Translations under genes and position numbers: made by a program | Shown: positions 33,694 to 45,827 of the stretch, one piece after another | Position numbering within the stretch: the stretch's first letter is position 1 | Layout of the letters: every line of letters begins with the position of its first letter | Notes under the pieces: generated by a model | The model's database searches: none | Told to the model about the DNA's origin: nothing | What the model saw: the letters and a program-made list of their open reading frames with translations, nothing else | Assembly (NCBI GenBank): GCA_949128115.1 | Contig: OX421967.1 | Coordinates: 19,732,635 to 19,796,634, forward strand | DNA length: 64,000 nucleotides | Reading direction: 5' to 3' | Origin: Anaspis maculata | Lineage: Eukaryota; Arthropoda; Insecta; Coleoptera; Scraptiidae

Positions 33694-34362
33694 ATGTTGG
33701 TGAAACTAATTTTGGCTGTGGCTTATTTTGGCAGCGCACTTTGTGAAGAAGAGGTAAGCGAAAGTTTGGGACCGATTTTTCCTCCCTGGGTTAACTTTAC
33801 CCCGAGAAGTTAAATGTCATACACCTACCTATAGGTACCTATACCTAGTCATTTTTATTCACGTAGGTACTTACCCAATTATATCTATGGGCAGTTCTTT
33901 AATCCTAATGTGGCCACCATAATGGCGTTATACACCTCTTTCTTTGTTATAAAATTACCATTAGAATTGAAAAACTGCTCCAATCAATTTTATTCAAGAA
34001 TAATCAAATGGCGTTGTTCCTAGATCTTGCATCCATATAGGGTAGCGGTCGACGTGAAGGTGGTGGAAAAATGTTTGAAAGTCCATTCGCTGACGAGGGC
34101 AGATTTTCCCGAGACTGTCTCTCGATTTTCCGACTTGCCGGAAAAGCAGCAGTGCTTTTTCAAATGCACAAACGAGGAATTGGGTATTCTGGACCAAAAC
34201 GGCGTGATCGTCATCGATAAGGTCCGAGAATTTCCCGTCGTGAAAATGCTGGATGAAGTCAAAAGAGAAGCAATGCTGGAGTGTCTTGGGAATTTGGAGG
34301 CCGTCAAGACGTGCCAGGACCTCGCAGGGTATCAAGAATGTTCCGTAGAAATCATGGAATAA
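33694..34362 (+). CDS. Odorant-binding protein, PBP/GOBP family (copy 3)
   Basis: Exon 1 is 33694-33753 (20 codons, signal peptide MLVKLILAVAYFGSALCEEE, donor GAG|GTAAGC). Exon 2 is 34024-34362 (acceptor TTGTTCCTAG, stop TAA). Both junctions are phase 0; the intron is 270 bp and the protein 132 residues. Another AG at 34039-34040 would put exon 2 out of frame, which decides the acceptor. Cysteines are C-x26-C-x3-C-x38-C-x9-C-x8-C, with CFFKC as in copy 2 and the C3-C4 and C4-C5 spacings identical to copy 2. It has only the six family cysteines in the mature part. Transcribed opposite to copies 1 and 2. Expected to be a secreted carrier of small hydrophobic molecules; ligand unknown. Confidence 0.95.
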
Positions 34363-34409
34363 TCTAGTTTTTATGTTATAAAATATGAGTATGAAGTAAA
34401 ACAGAGTAA

Positions 34410-34415
34410 AATAAA
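34410..34415 (+). terminator. Poly(A) signal of odorant-binding gene 3
   Basis: AATAAA 47 bp past the stop codon. Confidence 0.6.
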
Positions 34416-35280
34416 AGCTCAAAAATTGGAAATGCTAGCTATTTAATTCCAGGCTGTTGATGATTGAGGGTTGCAACTGAGATAAAATTGAAAAACAGCA
34501 AAATAGGAGTAGGTACCCCAGTTGCAGTTCCTGCAACGTCTAATAGCGTTTTTCACTTAGAAAAAGGTGCGCGCAGATCTGCTCCTGTCGCAATGGAAGT
34601 TCGCCAGAAAGCTAGGGTTGCCAGATTTTTGAAAATCAAAATCGGGTCATAAGAATTCTTGAATAAAAATAGTAGAAGACAATTTCAAGGTGCGAGCTGA
34701 ATTTGTACCGCAGGCGAAAATTTTTCGAAATAATAATAATGCTAATATTGATATAAAAAAAAAATTGAAGTAGCATTTTTCAATTTTTTTTTAGCATTCA
34801 GCAAATACAAACTAACGGGTAATCGAATAAATTTCTGAAGTCGCCTTTGATTACTGAAAATCTGGCGAAAGAACATATCAAGCGAGGACATCAAGGCCCT
34901 CGTCAAGGCCTACCTCGAGGCCTACCTTGAGAGGAGAAATTTGTTCGATCACTCCGTACTTATCAAGATTATTGTTCCCAATGGGGCCGTTCTGTCCATA
35001 CGATTTGAGCGATTTTGACGGGTCAAAAAGGTCACTATGAAAAAATCAGCTTTGTGGGAGTTACTCCCGGGTTTGACCGTTTTCAGACCTAAAATTCCCG
35101 TAGGGGTGGTTTTTACCCTCTAATTAAACTCTATGACGCTAGCGCCGGAATCTTGTCGAGTATTTTGGTATGTTGTTCAGACGGGTCAAAAGAGTCACTG
35201 TACAGAAATATCAGCTTCGAGAAAATTATTCCTGGGTTTGAGCATTTTCAGCCTAAAACACCTAGTAGTACAAGAAAGAT
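34416..35280. other. Intergenic sequence, no gene recognised
   Basis: A GGGTTGCCAGATTTT word at about 34614 and an AAAATCTGGCGA word near 34857 may be degenerate ends of a TIR element. A short coding-looking frame (34886-34960, Ala/Leu/Glu-rich) has no recognised partner. Confidence 0.3.
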
Positions 35281-36905
35281 AGATTTCAACCTCGGAAAAA
35301 ATATGGACGTCCTGAAAATTTGATATTTTGTTCAGAATTGAGTGCTCTACAACATATCCAAAATCGCCACAAATCGCACCCGGGGGTTTTAAATTGTTGG
35401 AGGGGGGGTAAAAAATTGCAGGTAAAAATGGAGGGGATGGAACCCGTCAATCCATTGGATGCGAATACATCATAGTTCGACGTATCATATCCCATTGATA
35501 CTATTTTGGCACTAAAAGTGACCATCATTGTTGAAGGGGAGTAGTGGGGGGGCGAAGCTCTGCTAGGTGGTCCATTTTGTTTTTTTTGGCCATGTAGAAC
35601 CGATCACGACAAGTTTGGTATCTTTTCCGACTAAATTCAATCTCCTGAACTCATATTCGATGTGTAAATTCGGATAAAAACAAGTTTGAACAAGTTAACT
35701 TGAGAAAACTTGTTTTTTCTTCGACAATTTTGACGAATTTTTGTTTTACTGTTGAAGGCGTTCATTTTTAGAAAATTTTCAGGGACCATTAAATTGAAGT
35801 GTATTCACCACAAAAATCATCCACTCGATGCATAATTTTGTTTCTCGAGTTTAAAAAATCAATTTAAACTTGAGCCGGCACGGCGCGTCGTCTACTACTG
35901 ACCAGAACTTTACAGCATGCACCTTTAAATGAAAACACCTCAAACTATTGAAGAAATAACAACTCTCTTTTGAAAATTGGAGGGTTTGTGCAGAACTGAA
36001 TTCCCTATAACATGAACAAAATCGCCATGAATCGCAATGCAGGATTTTGAGTTATTCGAGGAGGAGGATAACACTTTGACAGGATTCATACTTTATGAAC
36101 TGTTACCTCTCCACTTGAATAACTCAAAACTCTGCAGTGCGATTCTTGGCGATTTTGTTTATGTCATAGGAAATTCAATTCTCCACAGATCCTCCAATTT
36201 TCAAAGATAAGTTGTTATTTTTTCAACAGTTTGAGGTGTTTTCATTTAAAGGTGCATGCTGTAGTGTTCTGGTCAGTAGTAGACGACGCGCCGTGCCGGC
36301 TCAAGTTCAAATCGATTTTTTAAACTCGAGAAACAAAACTATACATCGAGTGGATGATTTATGTGGGGAACACACTTCAATTCAATGGTCCCTGAAAATT
36401 TTCTGGAAATGAACACCTCCAACAGTAAAAAAAAAAACGTCAAAATTGTCAAAGAAAAAACAAGTTTTCTCAAGAGAACTTGTTCAAACTTGTTTTCATT
36501 CAAATTTACACATCGGATACGAGTTCAGGAGATTGAATTTAGTCGGAAAAGATACCAAACTTGTCGTGATCGGTTCTACATGGCCAGAAAAACAAAATGG
36601 ACCACCTTGCAGAGCTTCGCCCCCTGACTACTCCCCTTCAACAATGATGGACACTTTTTGTGCCAAAATGGTATCAAGGGGAACTATAACATACACATCG
36701 AACTATAATGTATTCGCATCCAATGGATTGATGGGTTCCATCCCCTCCATTTTTATATGCAATTTTTTACATCCCCTCCAATAACTCAAAACCCCCGGGT
36801 GCGATTTTTGGCGATTTTGGATATGTTGTAGAGCACTCAATTCTGAACAGAATATCAAATTTTCATGACGTCCATATTTATTCCGAGGTTTTGCCGATTT
36901 TTTTA
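35281..36905. mobile_element. 1.6-kb foldback element
   Basis: Left arm 35290-36070 is mirrored by 36085-36905. Examples are GAGTGCTCTACAACATATCC / GGATATGTTGTAGAGCACTC, and GCCGGCACGGCGCGTCGTC / GACGACGCGCCGTGCCGGC. The loop is almost nil (centre about 36078), so the element is a long near-continuous hairpin. Non-coding. Confidence 0.8.
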
Positions 36906-37189
36906 CTATTTTTCCTGTACTATAGGTAATTTTTGTGTTATAATTCAAAATACATGATAACAGAGAATTTTTGGTACAGGCATCATACGCAAAACATTAT
37001 GGTCAACAATTTTCTATGTTACCGGTTTTTTGTGTGTCAACCACTTGCAAGATATCTGCCTCGAAACACGGCATTGATCGGATTTTCCGCTGCGCGCTCA
37101 AAGCTACCCTCCACTTCAAATGCTTTTTTGTCACATTGAGTGAAAACTAGCCGCGTAGTCAATTTGACCTTCCCGATGCAGAATTTTTG
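36906..37189. other. Intergenic sequence, nothing recognised
   Basis: A/T-rich DNA between two repeat blocks. Confidence 0.25.
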
Positions 37190-37905
37190 GGGATTTCGGT
37201 CCATAAGACCAGTTTAAAATTTTCGAAAAAGGACCAAAATTTATCAATTTTTTCACAGGCGTCTAGTTGACTAACCCACTAAGTGTGATATATATTTGTA
37301 ATCAGGATGAAAGACGGAATCGATTTCCATGTTAAAATACAGGATGTACAATTTGAAAAAACATTTTCGATGTTGCACCCTAAGCGATGTACCATTAAAA
37401 AAATTTCAGATTCGAAACCTTCGTGAAAAATCATGTAAGAATCGTTTTTCATTCTTAAAATTATCTAAAAGGAGAAGTCTCCAGGAGGAGGTGAATGTTG
37501 GCCCTTTTTGACAATTTCAAACTTGTCTTATGGGCTGAGAGCCCCCAAAACCACATAAAAGCCCGTTGGTTTTATCCATGTACCTTATGACGTAAATTTT
37601 TGACATTTTTCGAAAATTGACAAGCCTATACCAGCCTAAAGGTGAATCCCCACAGCGACGGAATGCGGATTTTATTTTTGCGGATCCTTTCTGATTGGTT
37701 CAAAATTTTGGCGGGAATTATTAGCGGATTCCGCATAATTTGAATTTGACGGTCAAAACAATTTGCGGATTGAAGACATACTGTCTGACATGTGGGACAA
37801 AGAAATTTTTAGCAACCTTATCGACGCACATTAGACCTACAGGGTTAAAATCATGTACCTTATGACGTAAGTTTTGAGGCACCAGCTCCCTGTCCAGTAG
37901 TGATC
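37190..37905. mobile_element. Foldback element G, partial copy with an insertion
   Basis: Resembles the right half of 15325-16215, ending with the same GGCACCAGCTCCCTGTCCA word. At about 37641-37786 a segment starting GGTGAATCCCCACAG and containing GGCGGGAATTATTAGCGGAT interrupts the match between CCAGCCTAAA and CTGACATGTG. A separate small palindrome follows at about 37926-38044 (GTGGACGACA / TGTCGTCCAC). Confidence 0.6.
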
Positions 37906-38079
37906 TCAATTTGTAGGTAGGTACGATTGCGGCCAAAATAAAGTGGACGACAATGTCAACGAGTTGGCTTGCTGTCATGCGACGTTCAGGCCAAAATCCT
38001 AAAAAATCTGTCAACTGTCGTCCACTTAAAAAAGGCCGCAACTGTACCATATTAGTCCAGTCACTAAGTTCAAAAAATA

Positions 38080-39985
38080 GTATCAAATTCGGAAAAATTA
38101 GTAGATGGTTGAAATTTTGTACACATGATCCTTTGATAGTCTTGAATGACCTATAGAAAGTCCCCTAAAATCCGAGCTAAGGAACTTTGGATAATCGCCA
38201 TCAAGTGTTAAAAAGGCTTTTTTTCGGCGAAGAAGTAATTTCTTTATAGCAAGATTGTCCTTTTTGTAATTGAATGATTGCGTATTACCATCTTGACAAT
38301 CACCATATCCTATTCTACTTTTGCGTAGGTGGCGGATCCAAGATGGCGGCCAAGAAGTAAAAACAGTTGACTGTCTTATTTCCAATATGTAGTAGCAGAC
38401 TTAAAAAATCTCGGATGATTGCATTTTATTTCTGACATAATTCATCATAAAAATACCAAGTTATACTTCAATATCAAAAGAAATCACTGATTTATTGAAA
38501 AATGTTGCATTGTGAAAATTTTTCAGATTTTTCAGAATATTTCAAAAACGGTCGAAGATATATTGGAACCGTCCACAAAATCTTCGTAAGCATAAAATTA
38601 CGAATATATAGGTTGATTCAAATGTCTCCAGCTGTTTCGGTTCCTGAGGTATTTTTTTTATATATTTCACTTCCCTCAACCTGCTGAATATGGCGTTTGC
38701 ATGGATATAGCTGATATTACCCTGCAACTACATTTACAAATAATCAAAAACTAGTAAAAACATGATGCGCAAATAATTTTTGCAATGTGGCAATTTCTTC
38801 AGACTAAATAACGGTAATACCAAACGCGTCGAGAAAAGATATGAAGAAAAAATCTTCAAGAACCAAAATAGCTGAAGACATAAAAATCACCCTATACAGG
38901 GTGATTCAAAAATGGCGCATTCCCTTTCGGGCACGTAATAGTGGACGTTAACGGAGCATGAGAAAAATAATTAAAAAAATTAATCGGCTTCGATTTGCAA
39001 GTTATTAACAAAAACAAATCTGTCCAATCTGGCAGCATCGCATTAGTACCTACCTGGCACCTTCCGATCGAAGAGGTACATCACAATAGCATTATTGTAT
39101 TGTTAGTATTGTTACCCTGGATACTCTCCGTAGAACCTGCCAGACCATACTAAACATACTTGCCAAATGTATTTTCACGGCACTTTTGCGGTGAAAGACG
39201 AGTTTTGAAATTTGAAAATACGACTCAAATCTCAATTGCAAGAGAAATTTTCAATCGGAAACTACTAACGACATGTGATTCTTCGCAAGTAACAATGCTT
39301 TGCTTGAAAATCATGCAAACTGAAGAAGTTAAATTCTCAACTTCACCTCTTAATAACTCGAAGGATAAATGAGCCAAATTTTTTTTACTATTTTTTCCGT
39401 GCTCCCTCAACGTCTCCCACAACGTACACGGGAGGAAATGCGCCATTTTTTAATCACCCTGTATATTCGTTAATTTATGCTTACGAAGATATTGTGAACG
39501 GTTTCGAAATATCGTCGACCGTTTTTGAAATATTCTGAAAAAAACTGAAAATTTTTCACAGTTCAACTTTTTTCAATAAATCAGTGATTTCTTTTGATAT
39601 TGAAGTATAACTTGGTATTTTTATGATGAATTATGTCAGAAATAGAATACAATCATCAGACATTTTTTAGGTCTTCTACTAATGGAAATAAGACAGTCAA
39701 CTGTTTTTTCCTTCTTGGCCGCCATCTTGGATCCGCCATTTACGCAAAAGTAGAAATAGTGTATGGCGATCGATTGTCAAGATGGTAATACGCAATCATT
39801 CAATCACAAAAATAAGGACCATCTTGCAATAAAGAATTTGATGGCGATTATCCAAAGTTCCTAAGCTCGGATTTTAGGGGACTTTTTACAGGCCGTTCAT
39901 GACAATCAAAGGAATGCGTGTACAAAATTTCAACCCTCTACTAATTTTTCCGAAGGAGAAAGACATAGTGACTGGACTATATACC
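38080..39985. mobile_element. 1.9-kb foldback holding two nested TIR elements
   Basis: Left arm 38090-38600 is mirrored by 39475-39970 (for example GGATCCAAGATGGCGGCCAA / TTGGCCGCCATCTTGGATCC). Between the arms are two adjacent elements: about 38606-38894 (ATAGGTTGATTC ... ATCACCCTAT, with inner AGCTGTTTCGGTTC / GAACCAAAATAGCT) and 38897-39461. Confidence 0.7.
38897..39461. mobile_element. Element with CAGGGTGATTC termini and TA target duplication
   Basis: Starts CAGGGTGATTCAAAAATGGC, ends GCCATTTTTTAATCACCCTG, with TA on both sides. Same terminal group as element D (4534, 8165). A frame inside has no recognisable domain. Confidence 0.65.
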
Positions 39986-40498
39986 TTAGCATGGGCGTAT
40001 CCAGCATTTTATTTTACCCCGGGCAACGCTCCAAGGTTAAAACGAAGGGGATCTAGTTGACGCCGCAGGCGAAATTTTTTTCCGGAATTTAGGAAGGTTG
40101 GTGTCAAAAGGTCAGCCAGTGCAAAAGCTTGCATTGGTGCAAGGTGCATAAGGTGTTTCAAGTTGTGAACTCTGCCCCACAATATGCATCATATTTTGGT
40201 TTTTTCACATCTATTACATATTTTCGTTGCTTTTTTCTTTGTAGTATATGTATTTAAAAAAAAAGATCGAATATTCCTACTCCGGGCAGATGCCCGGGCT
40301 TGCCCATAGCTGCATACACCCATGTACCTTAGGTGCTTTCCTTTTACAATCTGAACTAAGTATTCTGACCTAATTAGTTGTTAGTGGTTTCTCACTTTCG
40401 CGCAAGTGATTTCTCGCTCTTTCTCTCTCTAACTTAGATCAGATCAGTGAGTTTTGTGGTAAAAGGAAATCACTAGTGCGTATGAAACTTGGTGTTAT
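39986..40498. other. Intergenic sequence, nothing recognised
   Basis: Includes a block around 40005-40330 with CCCGGGCAACG and GCCCGGGCTTGCCC words, possibly diverged ends of a small inverted-repeat element; the evidence is weak. Confidence 0.25.
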
Positions 40499-43118
40499 TA
40501 TAGTTGGGAGTTACCATGTCTGTAAAAGTTTGGCCACCCTTTCAAATTTGTTCTTTGAGACCCTTAGAGACATATAAGAAGGGTGGCCAAAGTGAGTCTC
40601 CGGGAAGTTTTCTGCAGGGCACCGGAAACAAGATGGCGGCTTAAAAATATCTGAAACAATTATAACTCGGCCTTTAGTTGACCTACAAATGAAATTTCAA
40701 CGGTTATATTTATTTTCACCCTTTTGTTGAAGAACATAGATGATTAAAATCAAAATGTAGGGTAACAGCACCAGTAAATGAGGGAACTTTTCCCCAATAT
40801 TTTGTAACTTTTTTTCTCGACTGCACTGACTGCGCCTAATGTGATGTACAATTGTTTCTTAGGGCCTTTGGAGGTAATTTAGACAGGTGGCCAAACTGAG
40901 CCACCGGGAAGTTTAACACAAGGCCCCGAAGACAAGCTGGCCGACAAAAATATCGAAATTAATTATTATAATTCGGCTTATATTTTATATTTGACCTACA
41001 AATGGAATGGAAACGATTACATCACTATCTTACCTTTCGTTGATGAACATAATAATTACTCAAAACTCTTAATGTAGAGTAACAGCACCAGTAGTAGATG
41101 ATTGAATTCTAAAAAAATCGAGTTTTTTGCAATGCACTGACTGCACCTAGTGTATCTCTGTCCTGCCTAGGGCCAAAGTGAGTCTCGGGGAAGTTCCCTG
41201 CAGAATCCCGAAAACAAGATGGCGGTCAAAACTATCGGATTAAAGTTAAGTCGGCTTATATTCGACCTAATATAAAATTAAAATTTCATAAATTAAAATA
41301 TAACATAAAATTTCAACGATTATTCATTAAACGGTAGGTATATATTAATCGCAATTAGTCTGATTATTTATTGTTTCATCTCTTGCTTATGGTTAAAGGT
41401 AATTTCAAAATCTGCATGTAGAGTAACAGCACCAGTAAATGATCGCATTCCGCATTTTTTCTCAATACTTGGAGCGTTCTTCTTTCTTCCCTCGGCAATG
41501 ACCGCATGCATGCATCGGAAATATCGGGATTGGAAATAACAATAACTAGACTATCGGCTTATACGCCATGTACACAGAATTATGAAATCCCACAAGTCAG
41601 ATATTTCTTGTCATAAGTGAACAAGAATGAAATAATTATTATAATCAGCTACAAGTGAACCAAATTTTTACCCAAAGGACGAATGATTAGAACTAAACTA
41701 AACGCTCGTTTTATAGCACGAGAGGATCAAGACAGACATCATTATCATAATCACCAAGTTCTCATTTCCAAGACTAGTTGCATGCGTACCTCCATCCCTT
41801 CCTATCCTGTGCTAACCTACGTATTCCCCTGAAGGTCAAATATCAACTATCCTTTTTCCCCAGTCGCTTGTCTGGGAGCAGTGATCTAACCCGGGTCTAT
41901 CTCTGTTCCTCTTTATCCCCCTGACGTACATAATGGGAAGCTGAACCCAATCCGGACTATGGGGACATCCGGACTAACGCAGGTACGGACTATCGCGACA
42001 CCACTCTGTATTCCCTTTTTTCTCACTTTTTCTAGTATGTACTAATGCATTTTCTGATTATTCCTGTCCCCCATATAATTTTGCCATCGCAAGTAGTAGG
42101 TATCCCTTCTTCCTGTCTGCGTTTTTCTCATTTTCGCTCAAAATATCTTCCGCCTCGTTTCTGATGTCAGTGTTACTTGGGTCGATTTCCCTAAAATAAG
42201 TCAGTTTTCTCTACTTCTCACTCATCTTCCACTTCTTTGCACATCTCCTCAAGCCATTGTTTTTTGGCTTTCCTGCACTTCCGAATTATTTCAGACATCG
42301 TGACAATAATATTTATTCATTACTGGAGAGATACAGCAATCCGTGTATACAATGGCTGATAGCTGTATCCATTTTAGAGTCGAAAGAACCCGAGTTACTC
42401 TGATTCAAATTGTTCAAAAGAAGAAAATTGCAAAAAACTCGACTTTTTTTAGAAATGTATAATTCACTACTGGTGCTGTTACCCTACATTGAGAGTTTTA
42501 GGTAATCATCATGTTCACCAACAAAAGGTGAAACATGATGATCGTTTCCATTTTGTTTGTAGGTCGAATATAAAATATAAGCAGAATTATAATATTCCAC
42601 AGGAATTCTTCCATATCTGTAGTGTGTAGAATTATAATAATTAATTTTGATATTTTTGTCGCCCATCTTGTCTTCGGGGCCTTGTGTTAAACTTTCCGGT
42701 GGCTCACTTTGGCCACCTGTCTGAATGTCTAAATTGCCTTCAAAGGCCTTAAAAAACAATTGTACATTACATTAGGTGCAGTCAGTGCAGCTGAGAAGAA
42801 AACCTGCAAAATATTGGGAAAAAATGTAGTTCCCTCATTTACTGGTGCTATTACCCTACATTTTTTTAAAATCATCTATGCTCTCTAACTAAAGGGTGAA
42901 CATAAATATAACCGTTGAAATTTCATTCGTGGGTCAACTAAAGGCCGAGTTATAATTGTGTCCAATATTTTTGAACCGCCATTTTGTTTCCGGTGTCCTG
43001 CAGAAAACTTCCCAGAGACTCACTTTGGCCACCCTTCTTAAATCTCTCTAAGGGTCTCAAAGAACAAATTTTAAAGGGTGGCCAAACTTTTACAGGCATG
43101 GTAACTCCCAACTATGGA
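40499..43118. mobile_element. 2.6-kb foldback with internally tandem arms
   Basis: The outer ends ATAGTTGGGAGTTACCATG and CATGGTAACTCCCAACTAT are exact inverted repeats. The left arm holds three degenerate units of about 270-310 bp (each with CCAAAGTGAGTCTC..GG, ACAAGATGGCGG and GTAACAGCACCAGTA); the right arm holds two in inverse orientation. The 1.2-kb centre (about 41480-42350) has no mirror and no recognised gene. Confidence 0.75.
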
Positions 43119-43284
43119 TTCATACGTACTACACCTACTGTTTTGAACAAAAGAAAAAAAGTGGCATAACCAAGGACGGGCATAACAAGATCACCAACTG
43201 ACAAGCGTGAAATCAAGGAGGTTATAATTATAGCAGGAGGGAACATGAGCTCAAAAAAGTGAAGCCGTGTGACGTCACGTTCTG

Positions 43285-43960
43285 TGTATGCAACCCGTAA
43301 GTTATGAACCACACGAAGGCACACGACCACGAGTCACAGAGGTCCATCCCACAGAATCATGAATCTGTCACTGCGACTAGCGTAGTGTCAGAATCAGTCA
43401 GTTTTTGTGTTTGTGTTTTTCGTTTGCCAATTTTTCATTTTCATAATGGCGGAATCAGTCGCTTTCATGGCTTTTGGATGCCGAGACCACCAGCGGTCAC
43501 CGCTCAGGAACAAATTTTTCGAGCAGAAAAAGCAGAAGGGCATAGTGTAGCAGAAATGGAAAGCAGAACAGAAGAAACAGAGACGAACAGAAGCAGGTGC
43601 AGACGAGGGTGCAGATAAACAAGATACAAGACTCTAGATATGCCAAACCAAAAATACAAAGAGCTACAAGGCAAAGTGCCTAGATGCACGCTTAATCCAA
43701 ACGTGAAGGCTGGAAGCAGCGATTTGCAAGGTTGTGGTGTGGTGATGGGGTACAGACGAGTAGCTACTGGAAGCTACCAGGGTATATCATGTTGTGGAAG
43801 GGAGTGAGACGATGGAGCACTTGAGGTCATGTCAGGAATCGCTGAACGAGGGCAAAACTCTGAGGCAAGTGTTGGGAGAGGGCGAAAAGGAGCTGGAATG
43901 GATAACAAAGATTGAAAGAAAACAGAAGAGGTGCAACACTGATGATGACAAGATGTGGCA
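43285..43960 (+). pseudogene. Internally deleted LINE copy (5' region joined to C-terminus)
   Basis: About 43285-43545 is homologous to 45580-45795 read on the minus strand (shared ATGCAACCCGTAAGTTATGA and GGCACACGA, then collinear diverged sequence), probably the 5' part of the same element. About 43590-43930 encodes in broken frames a C-terminal LINE-type segment: RYAKP..., then ETMEHLRSCQES and a following charged helix (EKELEWITKIERKQK). Such an E-T-x-E-H-L...C block after a cysteine pair is common at the end of non-LTR ORF2. AATAAA-like signals follow near 44025. Reverse transcriptase is missing. Confidence 0.5.
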
Positions 43961-44099
43961 GTCGAATTTTGTTTTATATTTATCAATATCCTTTTATTTT
44001 GCGGTGTAGTGTGAATAATACAAATAAAAGTGTAACATTCTCATAAAATATCAACAATAAAACTCAGTTCTTTCTCGACATCATAAAATTTTTCTTGAT

Positions 44100-44760
44100 G
44101 TATGAACTTTTCATCGTCTCTTGTCTTTAGCGAGCGTTCTTCCTTTATTCCAGCTCAGTCAATTTTCTGTTACTATTGCGTTGCGTCCCATGCTTCCTTT
44201 TGTCTTCCCTGATTTTTTATTCCTGTCATTCTCGCTTATCGTTCTACTGGTCTATCCTCGTTCATGATCTCTAGGCGTCCTCAGCAACTCAGTTGTTTCT
44301 TATCTACAAATTTTGTTGCAGGCCTCATCTTAGCTTTTTTCTTACTTGGGGTTACGAATTGTGTCTCCTCAGTATTTTTTTTACTCCGCAGGTGCATGCT
44401 TCATCCCCGTTGCTTCACGCTCTGCATTCTCTTAGGTAAGACCTCCATGTATCACCTGTGAGTCATCAGTACTGATCTGAAAATCGTTTCATACTTTCAG
44501 CTTGGATCTCTGATGTAAATTTATCATGTCCAGGAGCTTTGCCGTTTTTCAGTTTCAGGAATGCTTTTGTTTTTTCAGGTTTCTGTTAGCGTCCCTTCAT
44601 TTCTGTCTTCGATCGTATTTTCTTTGTTAATGTCGTCTTCATCAGTCTATCTTGGTTGTGCACTCAGTAACTCTTGGAAATATTCACTCCATCTTTCCAT
44701 TACTTCTTCCGAGACCACCAGTAGTGCTCGATCATTCCTTATTGATTATGGAATGTTCTG
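44100..44760 (-). pseudogene. LINE reverse transcriptase N-terminal fragment, decayed
   Basis: On the minus strand EEVMERWSEYFQELLSA (about 44663-44715) is followed at about 44505-44570 by LKLKNGKAPGHDKFTSE, the paired motifs just before and at the start of many non-LTR reverse transcriptase domains. Stops and frameshifts separate them and no catalytic block was found further on. It may be the body of the element whose 5' end lies at about 45.8 kb on the same strand. Confidence 0.6.
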
Positions 44761-45374
44761 GTGAGGTTCAGAGATCTTGAATATGGAAAAGTTATTTTCA
44801 ATTGTAAATTTTCAAAGAGATTCACTCAAGTTTCAATAATAATTCTTAGGCCAAGCATTATCGTTCTTCTAATTCATCATTATTCTGTGGTTTTTGAATG
44901 CCTTTCATCATGGTGCTCTAAACTAAGATCTAGGCCTCCTAAAGCTAAGCCTCACATCATATCCATTTCATCAAATCATCACCTATGCACAAAAGAACTT
45001 GAAGGTGGACTGGGCCGAGGCGCTCATACTTCAAGTGACTTTTTTCTTTGTTCACTTTCTTCTTGAGTGAAAGGTCGTATCTCTTCTTCGATCGTGCATG
45101 TGAAATCCAAAAATAAGCATCCTGAATTTGGAAAGATGAAACCAATATATCAAAATTTTGTGGCATTTTTTACTCTTAATTACCTCTTTGACTTGCTTTC
45201 ATTTTATTATTATGAATTATCCAGTGTAGATGCACACTAGTACAACACACACATAGGTCCGTGTCCGTACGCACAATATTGGTAACTGTACTAGGTTAAA
45301 TAGGTAGGTAGTTAGGTACACAGCAGCAGTGCACTAGACAGTGCAGGGGGCATACTTTGGCTTGCTCGAGCTTT

Positions 45375-45827
45375 TCATTTGTTTGGTCTTCCATGAGTTT
45401 GCAAGGCGGTTATGTCCTTTTTAATTTGGCACTGGACAAGGGCACACGTCGTAGAGGATACAATCAAATCATTTGGAGCTGCAAATCTTGGATTGGGCAT
45501 ATTCGTAACTTCAAAATTTATTGTTTTAGGTTCACTCACTTGTGGAATAGTATTTTCTATTTTGGATTGTCTTCTGCTTGGAAAAACTGTCTCTGAACGG
45601 CGATCGCTGTGGTTTTCACGTTCGAAAACCTCAAAAGCGATTGAAAATGCCACATTGAAGAGCGAAACTGACAAATGAAAAAATTTAACCACAAAAACGA
45701 ATGATATGCTGTCACTTTGCTGTATAATTCTGTGGGATAGACTTCTGTGATTCGTGTGCCTTCGGGTGGTTCATAACTTACGGGTTGCATACTCAAATAC
45801 ATGATTTCCCCTCACCCCGTTCCGCAT
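45375..45827 (-). CDS. Possible two-exon small protein, or 5' region of a LINE
   Basis: ATG at 45827, exon 1 to 45782 (donor CCC|GTAAGT), exon 2 from 45667 (acceptor TTTGTCAG) to a TGA at 45375. The phases match (1 base carried) and give 112 residues without a recognised domain; the second half is rich in Pro, Asn and Ser. Against a host gene: about 45580-45795 has a diverged homologue at 43285-43545 joined to LINE remnants, and a LINE reverse transcriptase fragment lies downstream on the same strand. So this may be the 5' region of a retroposon whose frame is open by chance. A second frame (45802-45557) is also open here. Confidence 0.3.

Noticed and set aside
34020..34422. Minus-strand frames of 95 and 142 codons
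   Set aside because: Antisense of odorant-binding gene 3 exon 2.
45412..45678. 88-codon plus frame with a membrane-like segment
   Set aside because: Overlaps the minus-strand candidate; the region has a diverged homologue at 43.3-43.5 kb linked to LINE remnants, so membrane likeness is probably accidental.
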